This document shows positions 1 through 5,045 of a stretch of 10,337 nucleotides of DNA, piece by piece. The DNA is from Terriglobia bacterium. Its GTDB lineage: Bacteria; Acidobacteriota; Terriglobia; UBA7540. A program made the position numbers and the translations under genes. Under the pieces are notes generated by a model. That model was not told the origin of the DNA and did no database searches. It saw only the letters and a list, made by a program, of their open reading frames with translations. The stretch covers positions 1-10,337 of the forward strand of contig JASHYZ010000121.1 in the NCBI GenBank assembly GCA_030042795.1, in the 5' to 3' direction. Positions within the stretch are counted from its first letter, which is position 1; every line of letters starts with the position of its first letter.

Positions 1-1104
1 TTCCAGCTCAATGCGATCCGTTTCCCCCAGCAGCACGGCGCGTTCGATGGCCCATTCGAGCTGACGGATGTTCCCGGGCCAGGCGCAATCCTGAAGGGCT
101 TCGCGCGCTTCCGGAGAAATTCCGTCCACCTTGCGTCCGGAGGTGAGCGCCGCCCGCCGCATGAAGTGCAGTGCTAACGCTTCAATATCCTCGCCGCGCT
201 CGCGCAAAGGCGGGCACACGATGGGAATCACTTTGAGGCGGTAGTAGAGGTCTTCACGAAACTTGCCATCTTTCAAGCGCTGTTCCAGGTTGCGGTTCGT
301 AGCGGCGATAATCCGGACATCAACTTTGATGGGCTCTGTGCCGCCCACCCGCAGGATTTCGCGCTCCTGCAAAGCGCGCAGAATCTTCGCTTGAAGGCCC
401 AGGCTGGTGTCACCGATTTCGTCAAGGAAAAGCGTGGAACGATGCGCACGCTCAAAGAGACCTTTCTTCTGCTGATGAGCATCCGTGAAGGAACCCTTCT
501 CGTGGCCGAAGAGCTCGCTTTCCAGCAGCGTCTCAGTGAGCGCCGCGCAGTTGACCGCCAGGAAAGGCTGGTCATGGCGCGGGCTGTGCTTGTGAATCTC
601 GCGCGCCACCAGTTCCTTGCCGGTACCACTTTCTCCCAGAATCAGCACGGTGTGAGGCGTGGGCGCCACTTTCAGAATGAGGCGCAACATAGCCTTGGTG
701 GCTGGCGAGTCACCGATAATGGTCCGGCGCAACGAGGCGAGATGATCGAAGATCTCCTCCACCACTTTCAGCAACTGTTCGCGCTCGACGGGCTTTTCCA
801 GATAGGCGTAAACACCCTTCTTGGTGGCTTCGATGGCGGATTGAATGGAAGGATAGCCCGTAATGAGCACAACGGCCACGGTGGGATCAGCCTGAACAAT
901 GGCGGAAAGAAGCTGCACGCCCGTCATGCGGGGAAGATTCAGGTCCGTAATGACGAGGTCAAAGCGCTTCTGCTCCAACAAACGCAACGCCGCTTCGGCG
1001 CTGGGCGCGGTTTCGGCGCCGAAGCCCTCACCCACGAGGATGTCGCGGTAGATTTCGCGCTGCCGTTCTTCGTCGTCAACGATCAGGATGGATGATTCAG
1101 GCAT
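1..1104 (-). CDS. NtrC-family sigma-54-dependent response regulator (3' end cut by window edge)
   Basis: This two-component response regulator activates sigma-54 RNA polymerase; 368 codons are visible and the frame is still open at base 1. The receiver domain spans residues 5-118, with acidic pair D10/D11, phosphoacceptor D54 in ITDLNLP, switch T82 and K104. The AAA+ domain follows: Walker A GESGTGKE (157-164), sigma-54 contact loop KGSFTDA (203-209, a variant of GAFTGA), Walker [10 protein letters not shown] (224-232), FREDLYYRL (282-290) and WPGNIRQLE (342-350). The expected C-terminal Fis-type helix-turn-helix lies beyond the edge, so DNA targets cannot be inferred. The ATG at 1104 gives the canonical start [12 protein letters not shown]. 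No Shine-Dalgarno sequence precedes it: a heptamer repeat array ends one base upstream. It lies downstream of the histidine kinase on the same strand, so the two are probably a cognate pair. Family assignment is secure. Confidence 0.95.
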   Translation of the reverse strand, partial: MPESSILIVDDEERQREIYRDILVGEGFGAETAPSAEAALRLLEQKRFDLVITDLNLPRMTGVQLLSAIVQADPTVAVVLITGYPSIQSAIEATKKGVYAYLEKPVEREQLLKVVEEIFDHLASLRRTIIGDSPATKAMLRLILKVAPTPHTVLILGESGTGKELVAREIHKHSPRHDQPFLAVNCAALTETLLESELFGHEKGSFTDAHQQKKGLFERAHRSTLFLDEIGDTSLGLQAKILRALQEREILRVGGTEPIKVDVRIIAATNRNLEQRLKDGKFREDLYYRLKVIPIVCPPLRERGEDIEALALHFMRRAALTSGRKVDGISPEAREALQDCAWPGNIRQLEWAIERAVLLGETDRIELE

Positions 1105-1315
1105 TGTCGGTGGCCGGTTGTTGGTCTTTGGTAGTCGGTTGTCAGGCGTCCGTCATTCGTGGTTCGTAGTTCGTGGATCGTTGTTCGTAAGAAATCTGTC
1201 CTTGTCAGTTGTCGGTTGAGCCATCGCCATTGAGATCCCTTTGGCTCTTGCCTTTTGCCTTTTGCCTTTTGCTTTTTGGCTCTTGGCTTTTGCTTACTGC
1301 TTACTGCTTACTGCG
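1105..1315. repeat. Degenerate 7-bp tandem repeat arrays between kinase and regulator genes
   Basis: Almost the whole kinase-regulator spacer has a 7-base period. Positions 1106-1154 read as seven units related to GTCGGTT. Positions 1156-1190 are five units related to TTCGTGG. Positions 1204-1217 return to GTCAGTT and GTCGGTT. Positions 1253-1315 are nine in-phase units running from TTTTGCC (twice) through TTTTGCT, TTTTGGC and TCTTGGC to TACTGCT (twice) and TACTGCG. The last block lies inside the kinase frame and supplies its TAA stop. This resembles the short tandemly repeated heptanucleotide sequences (STRR) known from cyanobacteria. The resemblance is by unit length and organisation only; homology is not implied. 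Confidence 0.85.
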
Positions 1316-2826
1316 GTCAGCATGCCCCGCTCGTTAGCCTGGTCGTCTCGGCTCTGCACCGGCAACTCCACAACCATCACGGTGCCCTGCTTCTCGCGGT
1401 CGGTGGGGAAAATACGGCCCCCGTGATCCTCAACAATTTTCTTGGTTATCGCCAGTCCCAATCCGAATCCCGTCGGCTTGGTGGAAAAATAAGGCGCAAA
1501 GATTCTTTCCCGATCTTCGACAGGAATCCCCGGACCCGTGTCCGCAAAGCGAAGCTGTAGTCTTCCCTCTCGGCCATTTGCCGCCAAGACCGAGGCCGAT
1601 ACGCCGATCTTGCCGCCTTCCGGCATGGCCTGAATGGCATTGGTGAGGATGTTGACGAAGCAGGTCTTCATTTGCGCGGCGTCAGCTTCCAGGATGGGCA
1701 GGTCGCGCGGCAAATCGACCCCAATCACAATGCCTTGCGCTTGTGCCTGCTTTTCCGCAATGGTCACAGCCTCCTCAACCACAGCGCCCAAATCACAGGG
1801 AGCAAGCTGCGGCGGCGCCTGCCGTCCAGCGGTGAGAAAATCATTCACCAAGTGATTGAGGCGAGCCACTTCATCCTTCACGCGCGCCAGGTTGCGCTCA
1901 ATTTCGCTTGCGGAGGCTCCTTTGCTACCCAGGTGCTTAGCGCGAATCTGGCCGATGCTGAGGTTGATAAAGTTCAGCGAGTTTCGAACTTCGTGAGCAA
2001 CCGTGCCGGCAAACCGCCCCAAGAGCGAGAGCTTCTCAGCCTCATTGAGACGCTCCTGCAACTGGCGGCTCTCTCGCAGACGCTGCACCATTTCATTAAA
2101 GGTGCGGGCCAAGCGTCCCATCTCATCTGCTCCACCTTCCGGCAAGGTCACATAAAGATTTCCGCGGGCCACCTGGTTTGCGGCAGCAACGAGAGTGTTA
2201 ATGGGCCGCGTGAACCGGAAAGCCAGGAAAACTACGAAGCACATGGCCGAAAGGAGGGTGACGATGATCCAGGCCGAGCGCACCAGATCGGTCTGGCGCA
2301 GGAGTTGGTCAACCTCGTCCACCACTCCGTGCAGCACCAGATACCCGATCACTTTGTTGTCAACCACAATGGGAAATTGCACGGAATATGTTGTCTGGCC
2401 GTTTGGATCAAGAGTCGTGTCAGGCAGACTCGCCGAAAGACGGAAGGGTGTCTTCTCGTCCTTGGCCTGTCTGCGCGGCTTTAGCCTGATCTTCTTGCCG
2501 AGGCGCTTGGCATCCGTACTGGCCACGACTTCGCCTGTGGGCGAAGCAGCATCGACAGTTTCTTTGAGGCCCGCCTGGCTCAGCCTGTCCTTATAGGCTT
2601 GCAGCGCAAGGTTGGGGTCCCCTTTTTGCGGAAGCTGTTGCTGGTAGGTGGCGAGCTGATTGATGGTGTTGAGGTCGGAGGTGATCGTGGCTACGTAACC
2701 GCGCACGCGGCCCTCCTGGCGGTGGTAGGTCCACAACAGCACGGCACTGGTGCAGGCCATGGTAAGAAACATCACCAGGGCTAAGCGTGCCCTGAAACTG
2801 AAGCCAGAAAGCAGAAACCACCTCAC
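1294..2826 (-). CDS. Membrane sensor histidine kinase (NtrB-like, HAMP domain)
   Basis: This 510-residue inner-membrane kinase should autophosphorylate and pass phosphate to the NtrC-type regulator encoded next to it. Residues 13-34 form the first membrane segment. Residues 35-183 form an extracytoplasmic sensor with Cache-like features (a GEVVASTD strand, then FPIVVDNKVIGYLVL). The second membrane segment is 184-204, followed by HAMP at 205-257. The H-box is AHEVRNSL with H278. The ATPase domain has N-box residues N392 and N396, DTGPGI (429-434), the F-box around 442-450 and GFGLGLA (453-459). The start is GTG at 2826, with AAGGTGG at 2833-2839 six bases upstream. The extreme C-terminus (TAVSSKQ) and the stop codon are encoded by 7-bp repeat units, so the end has probably been remodelled by repeat expansion; the catalytic core is intact. 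The sensed signal cannot be told. Confidence 0.93.
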   Translation of the reverse strand: MRWFLLSGFSFRARLALVMFLTMACTSAVLLWTYHRQEGRVRGYVATITSDLNTINQLATYQQQLPQKGDPNLALQAYKDRLSQAGLKETVDAASPTGEVVASTDAKRLGKKIRLKPRRQAKDEKTPFRLSASLPDTTLDPNGQTTYSVQFPIVVDNKVIGYLVLHGVVDEVDQLLRQTDLVRSAWIIVTLLSAMCFVVFLAFRFTRPINTLVAAANQVARGNLYVTLPEGGADEMGRLARTFNEMVQRLRESRQLQERLNEAEKLSLLGRFAGTVAHEVRNSLNFINLSIGQIRAKHLGSKGASASEIERNLARVKDEVARLNHLVNDFLTAGRQAPPQLAPCDLGAVVEEAVTIAEKQAQAQGIVIGVDLPRDLPILEADAAQMKTCFVNILTNAIQAMPEGGKIGVSASVLAANGREGRLQLRFADTGPGIPVEDRERIFAPYFSTKPTGFGLGLAITKKIVEDHGGRIFPTDREKQGTVMVVELPVQSRDDQANERGMLTAVSSKQ

Positions 2827-2832
2827 ACGCGC

Positions 2833-2839
2833 CCACCTT
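2833..2839 (-). promoter_or_regulatory. Ribosome binding site supporting the GTG start of the histidine kinase
   Basis: On the minus strand the bases read AAGGTGG, six bases before the GTG at 2826. No in-frame ATG lies near enough to be a better start, and the GTG places the first membrane helix correctly. Confidence 0.5.
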
Positions 2840-2904
2840 CTTGGATGAGCGTTACCCCACGATATGAATTCTAGAGGACGCCGAATAACTCGTCCAGCGA
2901 GGAG

Positions 2905-3048
2905 TCAGAAGTCATAATGGAGAGCCTCGAAGGCAAAGTCTTTGCAAACTTCCCACCTCCACAACCAGCGGATATGAGCGTCATCTGGCTCATCGCCGCC
3001 ATTTGAAGCTGCCTCTTCCACACCTTCAAAACGTTCAAGTCCACGCCC
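2905..3048 (-). pseudogene. Coding-like fragment without a good start
   Basis: This open stretch of 47 codons plus TGA lies directly after, and in frame with, the stop of the 36-residue ORF at 3049-3159. It encodes an acidic, tryptophan-containing peptide, including GGDEPDDAHIRWLWRWEVC. It has no ATG and no ribosome binding site. The two similar stretches TTTTGAGGGCGTGGA and TTTTGAAGGTGTGGA would read FEGVD and FEGVE in different frames, suggesting an old frameshift. The composition is protein-like, but no family is recognised and it may be chance. Confidence 0.2.
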
Positions 3049-3159
3049 TCAAAATGAGCTAACTGCCATATTTATCAATAACATTCCAGGGCAGTCGAGG
3101 CCAAGTGGTTTGTTTTCAAATATATTCCAGGGTATTCTCATTTGTCCCATTTTTCTCAT
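3049..3159 (-). CDS. Hypothetical 36-residue ORF carrying a PGMLLI peptide
   Basis: The ORF starts with ATG at 3159 and encodes a peptide beginning MRKMGQMRIPWNIFENKP and ending LDCPGMLLINMAVSSF. The start overlaps the stop of the ORF upstream in an ATGA arrangement, which would allow translational coupling. The PGMLLI peptide is encoded by one copy of the short repeat and recurs in the upstream ORF. A degenerate copy reads as IPWNIFEN. There is no independent ribosome binding site and no recognised family. It could be a repeat-borne chance ORF. Confidence 0.22.
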   Translation of the reverse strand: MRKMGQMRIPWNIFENKPLGLDCPGMLLINMAVSSF

Positions 3160-3191
3160 TTTCGGTCCTTTATTATCAACAACATTCCAGG
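3071..3191. repeat. Three copies of a short A/T-rich repeat ending in ATTCCAGG
   Basis: Positions 3071-3090 (TTTATCAATAACATTCCAGG) and 3173-3191 (TTATCAACAACATTCCAGG) match at nearly every base. Positions 3114-3132 are a diverged third copy (TTTCAAATATATTCCAGGG). Spacing from end to end is about 41 and 60 bp. On the minus strand the two good copies both read PGMLLI in open frames, so they may be coding duplications rather than protein-binding sites. Confidence 0.65.
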
Positions 3192-3422
3192 TAAGCCAAA
3201 AAAATTATAAATTTTTTTGCGAGTGCCGCCGAGACGGCAGGAAGCGATTCGACCTTCCAGCGAGCGTCGTCCGTGGGATCGCAGAGCGAAGGCTCGTTGA
3301 GCCTGGCGACGGTTAGCACAATTGGCCGTGAATTCCTCAGGAGTCATAACTGGATTCTTGAGCAGCGATGCCGTCTCAACCTTTCGTGCGCCGTTCGAAA
3401 TGCAACGGCGCCTTTGTCGCAC
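3156..3422 (-). CDS. Hypothetical basic 88-residue ORF, possibly a decayed gene
   Basis: The frame opens with GTG at 3422 and has an internal ATG at 3347 giving MTPEEFTANCANRRQAQRAF. It is arginine-rich in the middle and ends in RKKIYNFFGLPGMLLIIKDRK-like sequence encoded by the A/T-rich patch, so composition changes abruptly inside the ORF. Neither possible start has a Shine-Dalgarno sequence. The stop overlaps the next ORF's start (ATGA). I do not recognise the family. The frame may be a remnant fused to a repeat. Confidence 0.22.
   Translation of the reverse strand: MRQRRRCISNGARKVETASLLKNPVMTPEEFTANCANRRQAQRAFALRSHGRRSLEGRIASCRLGGTRKKIYNFFGLPGMLLIIKDRK
3198..3218. repeat. Perfect A/T hairpin (9-bp stem, 3-base loop)
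   Basis: Seven A's and TT pair with AA and seven T's around an ATA loop, giving a perfect 9-bp stem on both strands. A run of T's follows the stem on either strand, but there is no GC base pair in it, so it is a poor intrinsic terminator. On the minus strand it lies inside the small ORF ending at 3156. Confidence 0.6.
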
Positions 3423-3435
3423 CTGAGAAGGCGCC
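3407..3435. repeat. GC-rich inverted repeat GGCGCCTT/AAGGCGCC
   Basis: The 8-base arms (3407-3414 and 3428-3435) are perfect inverted copies around a 13-base loop. No T-tract follows on the minus strand, so it is not a clear terminator for the DUF420 gene, whose stop is 155 bp away. Confidence 0.45.
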
Positions 3436-3589
3436 CCGAAACGGTTTCTCTCCGCCGCTCGGGGAAGTTAGCAACCTATCATGTACTTAAGTCTTTGTCA
3501 ATAGGTTTGTTATGTTGATGAATATCCTCGTTGTGTAGCCTACTTCAGGAAGGGCTCTGTCGGCGAGGCAGAGATAGCCTGGCGAGGAT

Positions 3590-4021
3590 CTACCCCGCCT
3601 TGGCGAGGTGATACAGCATCCAGTACACCAACACGCCTGTCACGGAGACGTAGACCCACAAGGGAAGCGTCCAGCGGGCAATCTGGCGGTGACGGACAAA
3701 ATTGCGGCGCAGGGCGCGGCTGAGGGTAATCAAGACCAGCGGCACAATCACAGTCGCCAGTACCGTGTGCGACCCCAGCAGCAGGAGGTAAAAGGTGCGA
3801 ATCAGTCCCAGATCAGGAAATCGAGTGACGCCGTGATGAGCGTGATACCAGAGGTAACAGCACAGAAAAAGCGTTGAGGTACCCACTGCCGAAAGCATGA
3901 AGGCCCGGTGCGCAGCGATTTTCCGCTTGCGGATGCAGACGAAGCCGGCCACTAACAGCACGGCGCTGGCGGCGTTAAGCGTGGCATCGATAGCGGGAAA
4001 ATCGGTGAGAGGAATTGGCAT
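3590..4021 (-). CDS. DUF420 family membrane protein (probable heme-copper oxidase assembly factor)
   Basis: This 143-residue protein has four predicted membrane helices (about 16-31, 41-59, 74-98 and 118-138), separated by short basic loops such as RKRK (31-34) and RRNFVRHR (105-112). Spaced histidines (H38, H60, H63, H85, H111) and the LWYH/GSHTVLA/ARWTLPLWVYVSVTGV pattern match the DUF420 (YozB-like, COG2322) family and its usual length. Members commonly lie beside cytochrome oxidase genes and are thought to help oxidase maturation. Here ctaB lies upstream on the same strand, which supports that role. The ATG at 4021 has no Shine-Dalgarno sequence. A membrane-protein-like frame runs across the start in another phase, so translation may be coupled. 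Confidence 0.85.
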   Translation of the reverse strand: MPIPLTDFPAIDATLNAASAVLLVAGFVCIRKRKIAAHRAFMLSAVGTSTLFLCCYLWYHAHHGVTRFPDLGLIRTFYLLLLGSHTVLATVIVPLVLITLSRALRRNFVRHRQIARWTLPLWVYVSVTGVLVYWMLYHLAKAG

Positions 4022-4164
4022 GGGTCAGGTTCGCCAAGGCCGCGGAAAAAGGTCTTGAGGTCAAACTCGCTTGTCTCGATGCGACGGATGAAGCCGCCAA
4101 ACAGGCCGCACAGGGTGAGCATGAGGCCCGCCAGGGCGAAGAAAAGCTAGTTGCGGTCATCCAT
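3952..4164 (-). pseudogene. Small membrane-protein ORF interrupted near its start
   Basis: In one minus-strand frame, codons from 4146 read LFFALAGLMLTLCGLFGGF, then a hydrophilic tail with FDLKTFFRGLGEPDP. This looks like a one-helix membrane protein with GC-rich third positions typical of real coding sequence here. The same frame opens with ATG at 4164 (MDDRN) but meets TAG at 4147-4149. A good ribosome site, GGAG, lies seven bases before another ATG at 4160 that is out of frame with the helix. A one-base indel or a nonsense change near codon 5 would explain both. The frame overlaps the DUF420 start by about 70 bases, so its true 3' end may also be altered. Sequencing error is an alternative. 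Confidence 0.4.
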
Positions 4165-4193
4165 CCTCTCCAAGGTCAATCCGTCCGGCTCGG

Positions 4194-4412
4194 TCAGCCG
4201 TGATAGACGACTCCGGAGCGCGTTTCCAACACCGTCAGCCGCTCAATGACTTTGCCGATCTTCTCTTCCAGTCGGCCCATGCACTGCTCCAGGCCATCGA
4301 ATCGTTTGAGAATGTCCTTGAGCAGCAATTGCTCGCGGAAGAAAATTCCTGCCAAGACCAAAATGAGAGGGATCGTCCCGTAAAAAACCTGCAAGGCCTG
4401 AGCCGCCGGCAT
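4194..4412 (-). CDS. Small single-helix membrane protein with coiled-coil tail
   Basis: The 72-residue protein has one membrane helix at about residues 10-26 (YGTIPLILVLAGIFF), then a charged heptad-like helix to about residue 63 (ILKRFDGLEQCMGRLEEKIGKVIERL). This predicts an inner-membrane anchor with a cytoplasmic or periplasmic coiled coil. ATG at 4412 is preferred over the upstream TTG at 4427 because GAGGG (4421-4425) lies eight bases before it. It lies between ctaB and DUF420 on the same strand, about 30 bases ahead of the broken small membrane ORF, so it may belong to the oxidase-assembly operon. No family is recognised and its function is unknown. Confidence 0.6.
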   Translation of the reverse strand: MPAAQALQVFYGTIPLILVLAGIFFREQLLLKDILKRFDGLEQCMGRLEEKIGKVIERLTVLETRSGVVYHG

Positions 4413-4420
4413 GCTTATTT

Positions 4421-4425
4421 CCCTC
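4421..4425 (-). promoter_or_regulatory. Ribosome binding site fixing the ATG start at 4412
   Basis: GAGGG on the minus strand, with an 8-base spacer to the ATG. The alternative TTG start at 4427 lies upstream of it. Confidence 0.55.
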
Positions 4426-4637
4426 AAAGTGATTCTGGCTGGAGTATCGCTTGACGGGGCTGCCTTGTCAAGGCGTTGAGGGAGAGGGTAGTGGCTGAAT
4501 TTGTGTTGCTGGCCGTGGCTGGCGGTCGATGGCAGTGGATGGCTACTCGTTGACCTTTATGAGCGGTCGGCTTGGCTCTTGCCACGTGCGGCCAGCTTGG
4601 GTAGTGGGTCACTTTGAATTCTCTCCGGCATTTCGTC

Positions 4638-4657
4638 ATTCCCGCGTAAGCGGGAAT
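4638..4657. repeat. dRS3-type 20-bp palindrome, copy 1
   Basis: ATTCCCGCGTAAGCGGGAAT: the pattern ATTCCC-N8-GGGAAT with an 8-bp stem and 4-base loop. This pattern defines the dRS3 repeats of Neisseria. The flanking CGTC and CCA are also shared with copy 2. Confidence 0.8.
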
Positions 4658-4688
4658 CCAGGCTGTAAGACACATTTCTCCTCTGTGG

Positions 4689-4708
4689 ATTCCCGCCTTC
4701 GCGGGAAT
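4689..4708. repeat. dRS3-type 20-bp palindrome, copy 2
   Basis: ATTCCCGCCTTCGCGGGAAT, inverted relative to copy 1 and differing only in and beside the loop. Confidence 0.8.
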
Positions 4709-4791
4709 GACGGGGGAACCTGCCGAGAGAGAATTTAGACTGACCCACACTACCCCAGCTTGTGCTCTGTATCCAAAAGCATTCAACCCAG

Positions 4792-4991
4792 CGCGGTTTT
4801 GGGCCGCAACCAAACCGAAGTCCTCGGCACTCTCTGTGCCTAGAAGCCTCTCAACACGGAGTTCACGGAGACTCTGTGGCCTCGGTGTTGAAGGCTTTTG
4901 GCCACAGAGGGCACGGAGACGTTGTAGTTGCATTCAAGCACAAGACGAAATTCTTCGCGGCACAAGAAGAAATTGGACGGTAGTAACACAG
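4792..4991. repeat. Dispersed CACAGAG-rich repeat, copy A
   Basis: This is one of three related intergenic repeats. It begins CGCGG...GGCCGCAACC, has a centre full of CACAGAG/CTCTGTG inverted motifs, and ends AAATTCTTCGCGGCACAAGA then AGAAATTGGACGGTAGTAAC. Ends match copies B and C well, but the centre is rearranged relative to them. There is no coding capacity. Confidence 0.75.
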
Positions 4992-5045
4992 GGAGAGTCG
5001 AGGGAGGCTGGTGAGGCTGTTAAGGGAAGCAATGCCGCATTCTTC

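Larger units (their letters stand above)
2827..3589. other. 763-bp spacer without an established gene
   Basis: No recognised gene lies between the kinase start and the DUF420 stop. The region contains small minus-strand ORFs (2905-3048, 3049-3159, 3156-3422), three copies of a short repeat ending in ATTCCAGG, an A/T-rich perfect hairpin (3198-3218) and a GC-rich hairpin (3407-3435). A minus-strand ORF of 43 codons (2871-3002) overlaps the debris in another frame. Base composition falls sharply at about 3065-3220. No convincing promoter for the kinase was found. It may be the remains of one or more decayed genes. Confidence 0.6.
4594..4760. mobile_element. MITE-like 167-bp inverted-repeat element with two dRS3-type hairpins
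   Basis: The left arm (4594-4660) and right arm (4686-4760) are imperfect inverted copies of each other along their whole length. They share outer ends AGCTTGGGTAGTGGGTCA and AGCTGGGGTAGTGTGGGTCA, an AATTCTCTC core, and inner ends CGTCATTCCCGC. The 25-bp centre is unique. No ORF and no clear target-site duplication are visible. Size and structure fit a non-autonomous element or a REP-pair (BIME-like) unit, and the two cannot be told apart here. Confidence 0.65.
4428..5045. other. 618-bp repeat-rich spacer after ctaB
   Basis: No gene is supported here. The spacer holds the MITE-like inverted repeat (4594-4760) and copy A of the dispersed CACAGAG-rich repeat (4792-4991), leaving only short unique ends. 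The ORFs that cross it are explained by the inverted repeats. Its length makes read-through transcription from ctaB into the downstream small genes uncertain. Confidence 0.7.

Noticed and set aside
391..1095. Long plus-strand ORF of 234 codons
   Set aside because: It is the antisense shadow of the NtrC-family regulator, whose motifs are unmistakable on the minus strand.
1672..2484. Plus-strand ORF of 270 codons
   Set aside because: Antisense to the histidine kinase; no domain or sensible composition.
3975..4160. 61-codon minus-strand ORF beginning MTATSFSSP
   Set aside because: It has the best ribosome-site spacing, but after five codons the frame is serine- and cysteine-rich with no protein character; the membrane frame one base away is more credible.
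4500..4560. GGCTGGCGG/GATGGCAGTGGATGG-rich stretch like another heptamer array
   Set aside because: Units are too irregular to show a 7-base period by eye, unlike 1105-1315.
4424..4933. Minus-strand ORF of 169 codons containing IPAKAGIH and IPAYAGMT
   Set aside because: These peptides are translations of the dRS3-type palindromes and flanking repeat; it is a repeat artefact.
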